Part shown: positions 9,362-18,921 of the stretch, piece by piece
How positions within the stretch are numbered: the stretch's first letter is position 1
How the letters are laid out: each line of letters opens with the position of its first letter
NCBI RefSeq assembly: GCF_029360725.1
Contig: NZ_JARKMY010000018.1
Coordinates: 248,001-312,000, forward strand
Direction: 5' to 3'
Source of the DNA: Chryseolinea sp. H1M3-3
Lineage (GTDB): Bacteria; Bacteroidota; Bacteroidia; Cytophagales; Cyclobacteriaceae
DNA length: 64,000 nucleotides
Notes under the pieces: generated by a model
The model's input: the letters and a program-made list of their open reading frames with translations, nothing else
Told to the model about the DNA's origin: nothing
Database searches by the model: none
Made by a program: the position numbers and the translations under genes

Positions 9362-10666
9362 TTACAGCGTTTGAATAAATTTTACCAACAACGTGAAGTA
9401 ATCTTCATATTCAGTCAACGGAAGTGTTTCGGGACGATCATAAATGTCGTGATATGCCTGAATGCCACCAAGCGTATAAATGAAGAAACATGGAACGCCC
9501 TTCGAATGAAACATACAGTGATCACTGTTACATGCCTCTCCGCGAATTTTTACTTGTTTAAGCAACATTCCCTCTTCATTCAGCTTTGAAATCTGGTCAA
9601 ACTTCTGCTGATAAACTTTGCCATTTACGACCTGGATACCGTCGTCGCCTGTTCCGGCCAGATCAAAATTGATCAGGAACTTTATCTTCTTCAACGGGAA
9701 GACTGGATGCTCCGTGAAATATGTTGAACCAACAAGTCCGATTTCCTCTGCTGCAAATGCGATGAATACCATAGTGTACTTTGGCTTTTGAGCAGCATAA
9801 TGTTTCACTAGGTTCAGCAACATGGAAACACCACTGGCATTATCGTTGGCGCCCGGAAACATGGTTTCTTTACCCATCATGCCGAGATGATCATAGTGTG
9901 CTGTGAAGACCAGTAGTGAATCTTTATTTGTTCCTTCGATGTAGCCGATTACATTTTGAGTCTGATGATTTTTTAAAAACTTGTTTTCCGCTGAGACTTC
10001 AATGGACTTAATCTCCTCAGTTGCACTTTCTAATTTTACCATAAAGCTTGGTGTAGAATATAATTCAGTCGAGCCACTCCACGTTAATTTATCGGTTGTC
10101 ATAATGATTGTACCCTGCGCCGGATTCTCTTTACTGTATTTCAAAAAAGAAATAATCTCGTTCAATTGTTTTACCTGTTCCGAGTTGTATTTAGTTTTAT
10201 CAAATGCTTCAACAATTATAAATTTCGAAGCAGCACTTTTCATTTTGGATATCCATACTTCATTTTTCAAAAGGTCATCCGCGTTAAAAGACACAACGCT
10301 GAATTTACCTGAGATACCAGGAGATCCCGGGTCAATCAAAAAGTCCTCACCAGGCTTTAGCTTCTTTCCGTTGATGAAGAGCGTCATCTCACCTGGAAAA
10401 GAATTTACGGGTGTCGTAAAATGCTGAAAGTACGTTTTAGAATATTTTTTTAGGCCGGCCTTTTCGAACTCAGTAGCTATATAGGCTGCTGCGCTTTTAT
10501 CCCCATTTTCAACGTAGCCACGGCCTTTCATGGATTCATCGCAAAGGTTACGAATCACTTCCTTTGCGTATGTAAGATCCTGAGCGAGACACACCGTACT
10601 AAATAGGAAATTAGTCCAGAGGAGTAGAAAAACAAAGGTTTTTAATAGAAATGAAGTGCTAATCAT
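9362..10666 (-). CDS. secreted M28-family zinc metallopeptidase
   Basis: This 434-residue protein has a signal peptide (1-29, ending CLAQ). The catalytic domain carries the M28 metal ligands and catalytic acid: His257 in AHYDHLG, Asp275 in GANDNASG, Glu307/Glu308 in AAEEIG, Asp335 in NFDLAGTGDDG and His406 in AYHDIYDRPETL. A PA-like or lid insert probably occupies residues 85-220. The family hydrolyses peptides as aminopeptidases, with two co-catalytic zinc ions. It acts in the periplasm or outside the cell and probably supplies amino acids. It converges with the T9SS gene (41 bp apart) and diverges from the barrel gene at 10778. All ligands are present, so it is likely active. Confidence 0.93.
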   Translation of the reverse strand: MISTSFLLKTFVFLLLWTNFLFSTVCLAQDLTYAKEVIRNLCDESMKGRGYVENGDKSAAAYIATEFEKAGLKKYSKTYFQHFTTPVNSFPGEMTLFINGKKLKPGEDFLIDPGSPGISGKFSVVSFNADDLLKNEVWISKMKSAASKFIIVEAFDKTKYNSEQVKQLNEIISFLKYSKENPAQGTIIMTTDKLTWSGSTELYSTPSFMVKLESATEEIKSIEVSAENKFLKNHQTQNVIGYIEGTNKDSLLVFTAHYDHLGMMGKETMFPGANDNASGVSMLLNLVKHYAAQKPKYTMVFIAFAAEEIGLVGSTYFTEHPVFPLKKIKFLINFDLAGTGDDGIQVVNGKVYQQKFDQISKLNEEGMLLKQVKIRGEACNSDHCMFHSKGVPCFFIYTLGGIQAYHDIYDRPETLPLTEYEDYFTLLVKFIQTL

Positions 10667-10777
10667 AGGGTATTAAATTATACGATAACGTAATCTTTCC
10701 GGAAACTAAAAATATTATTTTGGAATCATAATGAATCCAAACAGTTGACCAAATATCTATCTTAAAATCCATACCAG

Positions 10778-11983
10778 ATGTATCAAATTCGAATTATTGC
10801 GTTGTTCATCTTCTGCATTGTGTTGTTCCTCTATCAAACACCGTTGCTTGCGCAGGTCGATTATAGGCCAGGTTATATCATTAAAAATAATGGGGATTCA
10901 GTTAGCGGATATCTCCGTTACTATTCAGATAAGAAAAGTGTTGATCAATGTCTCTTTAAACAGACGCTAAAAAAAAATGGGGAAAAATATACGCCGACAG
11001 ACTTAGATGCGTATGGTTTCCATCAAAATAAAAGATTTGAAACAATCCTTTTGAATTCCGACACCCTGGGTGATAAAAAGGTCTTCGCCAAGAGAATTGT
11101 AAAAGGACCGTTGAGCCTTCTGAAATACAATAAAACATTCCTAATACAAGTCGAGGGTCATAAAGGTACCGTTGTGTTGCCAATCCCTGTAGAGAAGACA
11201 GTACAAACTAAACAAGGATTGATGATACAAGATGATCGAAGATACATTGATATACTTAATTCATATCTCGACGGTACAAATTTATCAGCAAACCGGACAG
11301 GATACAACGAAAGTGCACTCACTGCATTGATCAATAATTTTAATAAGTTAAAAGGACATTCTCCCGCGGATAACCCAGTGCCGCTGACAAAATTCAACTA
11401 CGAAATTTTTAGCGGCTACATGCGGTCCGACATGAAAATGGAAATAGGAAACAATACTATAAATTTTTCGCCTAGCGTGACAGTAATAGGAGGCTTAGGG
11501 CTAGATGTATCATCGCCAAGAATTTTTGATCGGCTTTCTTTGTCAATTCAAGGCTGGTATGTCAAAGCTTTTTACCAGGCATATTCAGAAAGTATGTACA
11601 TAGTGGATTTTGTACGGGAAGATATCTTAATGGATTTTACGTATATAAAAATCCCTGTTGGTTTACGATATAATTTCTCAGGCCCGAACAATACACCTTA
11701 CCTTAAATTCGGTTTTGCGCCGGCCTTCCTCTTAAGTTCCGAAGATCGTACCATAAATGAAATGGAATTCAATGGAACCATTAAGGTTGATAACTACAGA
11801 GATTATAGAATTAAAAATTCCCGAGGGCTATGGCTTGGGTTAGGTTACACCAAAACCATTCTCGGCAACATGAAAATATTTGCTGAGATAAGGGCAGAAA
11901 AAACGAATGGCTTTGTAGGAAATGCAATCCAGTCCGTATCCTCCAGCGTTAATTACAACTTCTTGCTCGGATGTCGATTTTAA
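10778..11983 (+). CDS. secreted protein with C-terminal beta-barrel-like half, unknown function
   Basis: This 401-residue protein has a signal peptide (about 1-25, ending LLAQ). The N-terminal half (VDYRPGYIIKNNGDSVSGYL) resembles the domain found at the start of many Bacteroidota outer membrane proteins of unknown role. From about residue 205 the sequence changes to amphipathic strands (SVTVIGGLGLDVSS, DRLSLSIQGWYVKAF, GLWLGLGYTKTI) and ends NYNFLLGCRF with a terminal Phe, consistent with a PorT-like barrel. It diverges from the M28 gene. The substrate is unknown. Confidence 0.72.
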   Translation: MYQIRIIALFIFCIVLFLYQTPLLAQVDYRPGYIIKNNGDSVSGYLRYYSDKKSVDQCLFKQTLKKNGEKYTPTDLDAYGFHQNKRFETILLNSDTLGDKKVFAKRIVKGPLSLLKYNKTFLIQVEGHKGTVVLPIPVEKTVQTKQGLMIQDDRRYIDILNSYLDGTNLSANRTGYNESALTALINNFNKLKGHSPADNPVPLTKFNYEIFSGYMRSDMKMEIGNNTINFSPSVTVIGGLGLDVSSPRIFDRLSLSIQGWYVKAFYQAYSESMYIVDFVREDILMDFTYIKIPVGLRYNFSGPNNTPYLKFGFAPAFLLSSEDRTINEMEFNGTIKVDNYRDYRIKNSRGLWLGLGYTKTILGNMKIFAEIRAEKTNGFVGNAIQSVSSSVNYNFLLGCRF

Positions 11984-12062
11984 TTTCGATTCATAACCAT
12001 TGACAGACTAATATTTCAGCACTGGTCAAAATCAAAAACTTACAACGTTAACACTACTATCC

Positions 12063-12443
12063 ATGAAAAGAATAATCGTTTTCATCATTTCCGTTACCCT
12101 GTTCACAAACTGTACAAAAGAAGAAATTACGCCGAGGGATTATCCGAGAGTTAATACAGAAGCGATCACTGAGGTTACTGCCAACAGTATGAAATTCCGT
12201 GGAGACATTTTTTACGCCTCAGTAGAAATCATCGACCACGGATTTATCTGGACTGATACCGGTTTTCCCGATTTTAAGAATGGAAATAAAATTTCACTGG
12301 GACCCAAAACGGGTGTAGGTAAATTTGAAACTGCTGTTACAAATGCAACTTTGCAAACCGACAAAATCTATTCGTGTCGGGCCTATGCTCAATCAAAGGA
12401 TTTTGTGGTTTACGGAAAAATTATTGAATTCAAAAAGCCGTAG
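12063..12443 (+). CDS. small lipoprotein, unknown function
   Basis: This 126-residue protein has a lipoprotein signal with lipobox LFTNC (Cys17). The mature part (EEITPRDYPRVNTEAI, then SMKFRGDIF, DHGFIWTD, YSCRAYAQSKDFVVYGK) looks like a single fibronectin-III or Ig-like beta sandwich of the kind common in Bacteroidota lipoproteins. It starts 79 bp after the barrel gene at 10778 and in the same direction, so it may be an accessory lipoprotein of it. No enzyme motif is present. Confidence 0.65.
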   Translation: MKRIIVFIISVTLFTNCTKEEITPRDYPRVNTEAITEVTANSMKFRGDIFYASVEIIDHGFIWTDTGFPDFKNGNKISLGPKTGVGKFETAVTNATLQTDKIYSCRAYAQSKDFVVYGKIIEFKKP

Positions 12444-12488
12444 GTTTGGAAGTTAAGTTTGCGGAACTTTATTATAAAATTCTTGCAA

Positions 12489-12992
12489 ATGGAACTACCT
12501 GAAGTCTGGCTACGCGGCCCAATTGATAACATTCCGGCGTTACTACAACCTGTAGCCCATGCCATTGTACAATCTGCCGAAGAAGTTGAAAAACTCATGT
12601 ATGGATTCCCAAATGAAAAACTATGGATGAGGCCCGCCGGCGTGGCGTCTGTAGGTTTTCATCTGCAACACCTTACCGGAGTTTTGGATCGGCTGTTTAC
12701 CTACGCCCGGGGTGAATCATTGAATGATGAACAACTCCGATATCTTAAAACGGAGGGCACACCACCTAATCATGAATGCACTGTAAATGACTTAGTGCAA
12801 CGCTTCAAAGATCAAATTACTGTCTCGCTTGAGAGACTGAAACACATTCCTGAAACTTCAATCTTAAGTCCTGTGAGCGTCGGACGCAAAAAATTACCTT
12901 CGACAGTACTGGGTCTTCTATTCCATGCCGCTGAACATACCCAACGGCATACAGGCCAACTGCTCGTAACGGTCAGGGTACTGACTGATTGA
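12489..12992 (+). CDS. DinB-like four-helix metal-binding protein
   Basis: This 167-residue protein matches the DinB/YfiT-like superfamily: four predicted helices and a His triad, His58 or His61 in VGFHLQHLTG plus His150 and His154 in HAAEHTQRHTGQL. Family members bind a divalent metal; some are thiol transferases, but most have no proven function. The frame extends upstream to a TTG at 12459. The ATG at 12489 is preferred because the added residues are atypical and overlap the region just after the previous gene. No signal peptide, so cytoplasmic. It lies 45 bp after the lipoprotein gene, in the same direction. Confidence 0.83.
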   Translation: MELPEVWLRGPIDNIPALLQPVAHAIVQSAEEVEKLMYGFPNEKLWMRPAGVASVGFHLQHLTGVLDRLFTYARGESLNDEQLRYLKTEGTPPNHECTVNDLVQRFKDQITVSLERLKHIPETSILSPVSVGRKKLPSTVLGLLFHAAEHTQRHTGQLLVTVRVLTD

Positions 12993-13170
12993 CAAGCAAA
13001 CTCCGGCTTTTCCCGCTGGCGATTTTTCATTTCAATCCTGATACGTATAAATCAAATTCATGGCCTGGTGTCTTTGCGCCCCTCGTCCTATTCGGCTACG
13101 GAGACTCAAAGCCACCAGGTCATGAAGAATTCAACTTCTGGTTGTTGATCCCTTCAACTGTGGGAACATA

Positions 13171-14898
13171 TTAATAACCCGGATTTTGCACGAGTGTTGT
13201 GCTGCCATTCACCTGACTGTTCAAAATTTCCTGCAAGGGTATAGGGAAATATTCATGTTTACCTTCAACGAATTGAACGTTGTTTAGGTAAGGTCTCTTT
13301 GTTCCCTCAACTGCATAGTATTCATTGAGCGTCTGTGCAGCTATACCCCAACGGACCAAATCAAATCGGCGATGGCCTTCCATACCAAACTCCAGCCTTT
13401 GTTCGAACTGTACAGCTTTCCTTGCTTCATCCTGGTCAGTCCACGGGAGAGTATACTGATTTATAACATAGTTCGCTGCAGGTGTTCCATCTGGGTTCTT
13501 AACAAAACCGTCGGGATTAGCTGCTCTTGCACGGATTTGATTAACATAGCCGCGTGCAGCCTCCAGGTTGCTAAGTTCAACTTCAATTTCCGCAAGCCAT
13601 AGCAACACGTGCGAATACCGTATCATCCTGTAATTATTCGCGTTCAATCTTGGATTGCCTGCAAATGTATTTGTTCCGACATCTGATCTATACATGACAT
13701 GTTTCTTAGGTGAATAGGGACCACCATAGGCCTGGTCACGGATATAGGTTTTTCCGGGATGGATGCCCCAGTCGAGATATGGAATACCTCTGCGTCCAAC
13801 TGTCCAATCCAGGCGGGGATCTAATGTTCCATTATATGTTGTAAATGGTTGGGTAGCTTCAACGCCTTGATCATTTGTGACATCAGAATCATTAAACGTA
13901 TTTATCAAAGGCAAACCATCAGCACCTGTCTTAAATGCATTAACCAAATTCTGAGAAGGCTGGAAAAACCCGCAGCAGGTAGTAACACCACCGCCCCCAT
14001 AAGGATAATTTAATGTTGATCCGATATTTCCATTCTCACCACCAGAAGCGCCATCATTAACAGAGTATTGAACTTCAAAAATTGATTCGCTATTATTATT
14101 GGTAACAGCTCTAAAATTATCATGATATCTGTCCATTAATTTAAACTGGAGACTCGCTACGATTTCTTCCAGCAACACTTTAGCGTCATCATATTTTTTC
14201 TGAAACAAATATGCTTTCGCAAGTGTAGCAGATGCAGCCCATTTCGAAGCGCGGCCAGGTTGTGTTTGCTTTGGAGGCAAAACATTATAAGCGGCTAGCA
14301 AATCTGCTTCTATCTTTGGCCATATATCTTCTGTGTTCGGAATTTTTGTGCTTTGCAAGTTATTCGGATCATAAATGGTTTCATCAATGTAAGGAACCAT
14401 GTTGTACATTTTCTTTAACTCAAAATGGTAGTGTCCGCGTAAAAATTTTGCCTGTGCTTCAACTTGCGCTTTTTCTTCTGCCGACATATCAGTGACTTTT
14501 GGCAGTAATTGCAAAACGTCATTACAACGCGCAATCCCATCGTACATACCACGCCACTTTCCGCGGAAATAGATATTATCGGATGAAATATTTCCTTGCT
14601 CGATCAACGAGATTGGCGGCTGGTCTCCGGCGATTGTACCTTTATAGGCATCATCAGAGGCAACACTTCCATATACCCAGTTGTCGGCTCCAACCTGATA
14701 AGACCTATAAGCTCCCTCGGGAGTGGCCCAGCCATCTAATAACGCGTAAGCTCCCACCAGCAAAGCGTTTACACCCTTGCTGTTTTGCAATGCAGCACTG
14801 CTGAGCGCTGCTTTCGGAGCAACTTCCAGAAATGAATCTGAACATGACGTTGTCATTCCAACCAGAATGGCGACGCACATAATGACTATTTTTTTCAT
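13171..14898 (-). CDS. SusD/RagB-family nutrient-binding outer membrane lipoprotein
   Basis: The protein has 575 residues when started at the ATG at 14898, which gives a clean lipoprotein signal with lipobox TTSC (Cys19). An in-frame ATG at 15048 would add 50 residues before the signal and is rejected. Family features include the N-terminal SCSDSFLEVAPKAALSS, the TPR-like helical core (GKWRGMYDGIARCNDVLQ, AKFLRGHYHFELKKMY) and the C-terminal RRFDLVRWGIAAQTL and EYFPIPLQEI. SusD proteins cap the SusC channel and bind the ligand. The SusC partner lies directly upstream. No glycosidase is adjacent, so the substrate cannot be inferred. Confidence 0.95.
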   Translation of the reverse strand: MKKIVIMCVAILVGMTTSCSDSFLEVAPKAALSSAALQNSKGVNALLVGAYALLDGWATPEGAYRSYQVGADNWVYGSVASDDAYKGTIAGDQPPISLIEQGNISSDNIYFRGKWRGMYDGIARCNDVLQLLPKVTDMSAEEKAQVEAQAKFLRGHYHFELKKMYNMVPYIDETIYDPNNLQSTKIPNTEDIWPKIEADLLAAYNVLPPKQTQPGRASKWAASATLAKAYLFQKKYDDAKVLLEEIVASLQFKLMDRYHDNFRAVTNNNSESIFEVQYSVNDGASGGENGNIGSTLNYPYGGGGVTTCCGFFQPSQNLVNAFKTGADGLPLINTFNDSDVTNDQGVEATQPFTTYNGTLDPRLDWTVGRRGIPYLDWGIHPGKTYIRDQAYGGPYSPKKHVMYRSDVGTNTFAGNPRLNANNYRMIRYSHVLLWLAEIEVELSNLEAARGYVNQIRARAANPDGFVKNPDGTPAANYVINQYTLPWTDQDEARKAVQFEQRLEFGMEGHRRFDLVRWGIAAQTLNEYYAVEGTKRPYLNNVQFVEGKHEYFPIPLQEILNSQVNGSTTLVQNPGY

Positions 14899-15066
14899 CT
14901 GTTTGAAAGGTTGAGGTGCTAAGGGCTGAAGCGCTGAAGTTTCCAAAAGTCTTAAATACGATGCGTCCTGAAAAGAAACTTGACTGCTGTTCCTCCTTGT
15001 ATTATTATTTATGGATGTCATTGCCTTAAATTTTAAAATGTGGATCATAATAATAATTTTTCATTG

Positions 15067-18000
15067 TTAGAAGGATAGATTTAACCCTACCAGATATTGT
15101 TTTGCCGTAGGATAAGCTCCTCCATCAACACCAATTTGTCGATCGCCACCAGGCACATAGTTTGCATTCCCTGCAACCCTGTCATTACCCGCAACATGGC
15201 TTCTTAAATTAATTTCAGGATCCATACCACTGTAGTTTGTTACCGTTATAAGGTTTTGTCCTTGCAAATAAACACGCAAAGCGCTGAGTCCGATCTTGGA
15301 AACAAATGTTGTTGGAAATGTATAAGACAACTGAATATTTTTGAACCGGAAATATGAGCCCGATTCAAGGTAATATGTCGAAGGCAAAATGCTAACCTGG
15401 TCGCTAGACGTCAGCTGCGGCAAGACAGCATCTGTTTTTCCAGGGCGCCAGGAATCGTATAACATCCGCTTGCTTCGATTTCCTGCAAACGTAGGGAAGT
15501 CCGTCCAATACTTTACGTAATTGAATATCTCATTCCCATAAACGCCCTGTCCGAACAGTGTTAAACCAAATCCTTTGTAGTTTACATTGATGTTGATACC
15601 ATATGTAAAATCCGGATGGGGATTACCGATAATGGATAGATCCCGTGTATTAATGACGCCATCAGGAACACCATTTGGTCCGCTGATGTCACGGAAAATA
15701 AATCGACCAGCTCTGTTTTGATTGGTACCTAAAAGATTTTGAGGAGCAGCCAAGGCTTCATCATCCGTTTGGAAAATCCCATCGATCGTATACCCGAAAA
15801 AAGACGAAATCGGATAATCTTGCTGGGTAACGACAAAGTTTTGAATCCGCTCATCATTGATACCAAAAAATTGTGTGTTTTTATCTCCCGTCGTCTTTGT
15901 TACAGTATTTCTGTATGTACTGAAATTTCCTTCGACGCTATAAGTGATCTCATTGCTCAGCGCCTGTCCGTAGTAGCTTAATGACAAATCAATTCCGCGA
16001 TTTCTCATGGATGCTATGTTTTGGTAAGGAACTGAAGCAACGCCTGCGGTACCCGGTGCCTGAACCGGGAAAAGCATGTCGGAAGTAACGCGGGTGTACC
16101 AATCCAACGACATATCTACTTTACCATTCAGTAACGTGACATCCAACCCCACATTTGTGGACGTAGTGGTTTCCCATTTCGCATCCACATTTCCGAACTG
16201 TGTTAACTCATATCCAGGAACAGCAGACGTCCTCGAACCATTCAGATCATAGAATGAAGTGATGGGATTAGTTGAGAAGATTGTAAGTGGATTGTAATAC
16301 CCAATTTCCTGGTTACCGGTTTGGCCCCATCCCACCCTAAGCTTACCGCGATCAAGCCATGTGCTCATACCTTCAGCAAAACTTTCTTCAGAAAAGACCC
16401 AGCCGCCACTGACGGCAGGAAAATAAGCCACGCGGTTCTGTTCAGAAAATCTGGAGGAGCGATCACGCCGTATCGTACCTTCCAACAAATATTTGTCGGA
16501 TAAGCTATAATTTAACTTGGCGAACTCCGAAGTAAGCGCCCAATTGGAGCCACCACCATTATTCGTTTGAACGCCCGTACCACCACTCAAATAACGATTC
16601 TCAATATCATCAGAAGCGAAATTTGTTCGGGAGGCATCATAAGTCTCATAGTAATCTTTGATGGCTTCATTGCCGATCAGGAAATTAAACTTATGAATAT
16701 CGTTCAACGTCGCAGTATATGTCAACGTATTGAACCACGTCCAGGTCCATTCATAGTTATTAATAGTCTGCAAGGAATTTGAACCTCTGGATTCTGCAGA
16801 TTCAATATCGCGAATGGTGTAGTTTCTGAAATTAAACAACGTGTAATCAATACCGAAACTGGTCTTGGCTGTCAAATTTTTTAATAGATCTACTTCGGCA
16901 TACGCATTTCCAAACAAGCGTACTTCTTTTTGTATGTTATCCTTGTTTCTCCACAAATCTGCTACAGGATTTCTGGAATTATCGAGGTCAGTTCCGCGGG
17001 TTCCACCAAACACTTGTCCTGACACATCATATACCGGTACGATCGGCTGAATCCGGAATGCAAAAGAAGTAGGATTGCTTTCCTGGCTATTACCATTCGG
17101 CTGATTAATGCGTTCGCCATAGCCGATCTGGAAATTTTCCCCTACCCGAATTCTCTTGTTAATGTTGAATTCCGTATTGGCTCGTAACGAGTACCGCTTA
17201 AAACCTGTATAAATCATGATGCCTTGCTGATCAAAATAATTTAATGACATCGCATACCTCCCGGCCTCGTTGCCACCCGACACACCGATCTGATGGTTTT
17301 GAATAGGTGCCGAATCAAAAATTTGGTCTAGCCAGTTCGTGCCAGTCTTATTGGCTTTTGTAATCATCCATTTAGTTTTGTTGAAATCCGGACCATCAAT
17401 ATTTGAACTGTAATTGGCGTAATTACCTTCGGCATCCTGGGCTACCCGCGGATCTCCCTCCATTGCGCCTGCTGGAAATATATAGTCTGGTATAACTGGC
17501 GTGGGACCGTTTCCAAACTGAGCGTGAACCGGGTTTCCATTATTTCCTACAGCGCCTGCATTAATGCGCGATTCCCATACCAACTGCGCATATTCTTCGG
17601 TATTCAATAAATCCAAAAATTTGCCGGGGCGCTGAGTACCAGCATACATATCGTAGGTGAATACCGGCTTTCCAGCTTTACCCTTTTTGGTTGTTACAAT
17701 AACCACACCGTTACCTGCCCGCGATCCATAGATAGAGGCTGATGAAGCATCTTTCAATATCTGCATGGATTCGATATCGTTGAGATTTAGTGTATTCAGA
17801 TTTCCTTTGGTAGGCACCCCGTCTATAACGTATAAGGGAGAATTATCATTGATGGTCCCAAATCCTCGAATGCGGACCATTACACCCCCACCGGGACTAT
17901 TCTCATTACCGACGGTTACCCCCGCCACTTTACCTTGCATGGCCTGACCGAGATTGGTCGCAGGCGTTGTTAATAGCTGCTCAGCACTGATGGTCGAAAC

Positions 18001-18432
18001 TGATCCGGTAATATCGCGTTTGGATTGGGTTCCATAACCAGTCACAACAATCTCCGACAAAGCAACAGCATCAGCAACCAACGTAACATCAATAACGGTT
18101 CTGTTATTTATGCTCACTTCCTGCGTTGCATAGCCGATGAAAGAAAACACCAGCACGCCGTTTTCATCTGGTACCGTTAATGTATACGCTCCGCTACCGT
18201 CAGAAGTTGTTCCGGTGGTCGTCCCCTTCAGAAGAATGTTCACACCAGGAATTGGTTGATTGGTTTCATCGGTAACTTTTCCGGTTATTGTTATATCCAG
18301 CTTTTCACCATTTGCTGGTGATGGCCGGGGATTGAGAGCGTGACCTGACAATGACCATAACGATAGCAGCAAGACGACAACGTAGCCGCTAAACGACGAT
18401 GCTTTTAATAGCACACGTAATTGTTTTTTCAT
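15067..18432 (-). CDS. SusC/RagA-family TonB-linked outer membrane transporter
   Basis: The protein has 1121 residues from the ATG at 18432; a longer frame to 18471 adds 13 residues ahead of a normal signal peptide and is rejected. Order of domains: signal peptide, carboxypeptidase-like regulatory domain (GKVTDETNQPIPGVNILLKG), TonB box region (SEIVVTGYGTQ), plug (PLYVIDGVP, then DASSASIYGSRAGNGVVIVTTK), and a 22-stranded-type barrel with YLEGTIRRDRSSRF. No STN domain is present, so it is not expected to signal through an anti-sigma factor. It pairs with the SusD gene downstream for TonB-driven import of an oligomeric nutrient. Confidence 0.96.
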   Translation of the reverse strand: MKKQLRVLLKASSFSGYVVVLLLSLWSLSGHALNPRPSPANGEKLDITITGKVTDETNQPIPGVNILLKGTTTGTTSDGSGAYTLTVPDENGVLVFSFIGYATQEVSINNRTVIDVTLVADAVALSEIVVTGYGTQSKRDITGSVSTISAEQLLTTPATNLGQAMQGKVAGVTVGNENSPGGGVMVRIRGFGTINDNSPLYVIDGVPTKGNLNTLNLNDIESMQILKDASSASIYGSRAGNGVVIVTTKKGKAGKPVFTYDMYAGTQRPGKFLDLLNTEEYAQLVWESRINAGAVGNNGNPVHAQFGNGPTPVIPDYIFPAGAMEGDPRVAQDAEGNYANYSSNIDGPDFNKTKWMITKANKTGTNWLDQIFDSAPIQNHQIGVSGGNEAGRYAMSLNYFDQQGIMIYTGFKRYSLRANTEFNINKRIRVGENFQIGYGERINQPNGNSQESNPTSFAFRIQPIVPVYDVSGQVFGGTRGTDLDNSRNPVADLWRNKDNIQKEVRLFGNAYAEVDLLKNLTAKTSFGIDYTLFNFRNYTIRDIESAESRGSNSLQTINNYEWTWTWFNTLTYTATLNDIHKFNFLIGNEAIKDYYETYDASRTNFASDDIENRYLSGGTGVQTNNGGGSNWALTSEFAKLNYSLSDKYLLEGTIRRDRSSRFSEQNRVAYFPAVSGGWVFSEESFAEGMSTWLDRGKLRVGWGQTGNQEIGYYNPLTIFSTNPITSFYDLNGSRTSAVPGYELTQFGNVDAKWETTTSTNVGLDVTLLNGKVDMSLDWYTRVTSDMLFPVQAPGTAGVASVPYQNIASMRNRGIDLSLSYYGQALSNEITYSVEGNFSTYRNTVTKTTGDKNTQFFGINDERIQNFVVTQQDYPISSFFGYTIDGIFQTDDEALAAPQNLLGTNQNRAGRFIFRDISGPNGVPDGVINTRDLSIIGNPHPDFTYGININVNYKGFGLTLFGQGVYGNEIFNYVKYWTDFPTFAGNRSKRMLYDSWRPGKTDAVLPQLTSSDQVSILPSTYYLESGSYFRFKNIQLSYTFPTTFVSKIGLSALRVYLQGQNLITVTNYSGMDPEINLRSHVAGNDRVAGNANYVPGGDRQIGVDGGAYPTAKQYLVGLNLSF

Positions 18433-18537
18433 AATAAGAGGGTTAGTTTTTTTAACAATGAACACAAACACCGGTCATAATCCTGACCGCTTAGGAGACG
18501 AGGTGCAAATTATTGTAACCTTTTAATAAGGAATTCC

Positions 18538-18555
18538 ATTGACAAGTTTGTCAAT
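18538..18555. promoter_or_regulatory. perfect 8-bp inverted repeat between divergent receptor genes
   Basis: The sequence ATTGACAA-GT-TTGTCAAT is a perfect inverted repeat with a 2-bp centre. It lies about 105 bp upstream of susC and 367 bp upstream of the Oar-like receptor gene. The shape suits a dimeric repressor or activator site. The rest of this 489-bp divergent gap is AT-rich and contains no convincing gene. No TAnnTTTG promoter with a correctly placed TTG could be fixed by eye. Confidence 0.35.
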
Positions 18556-18921
18556 AGAATTAAGGGCAGATATACTTAGGTTTCCGAATAATATTAGCTG
18601 GGTGAAACCTCCATGATTAAAGTAAATTATTTATTGCAAAAAATGCTTATGCTTTCGTCTAATTTTTTTTTGGCGGCTCCAGCCACATACACACCGGTAG
18701 ATTCTTCGTAAAATATAATTTGATTTAGTGTCCGTATTAAATTAAAGTGAACACCTGGTATTCCTCAAAAATTTTCTCTTGTTAAAAAATTATTTCTTTT
18801 TCCGCTTTTCTCTTCTACAAATTTTTTACAATGGTAACGCTTCCTTAACGACGGATGGATCATCTTTTCCATTCATTTGCATCACCATTTCTTATTAAAA
18901 AGAACTCAAACTATTAGCACT

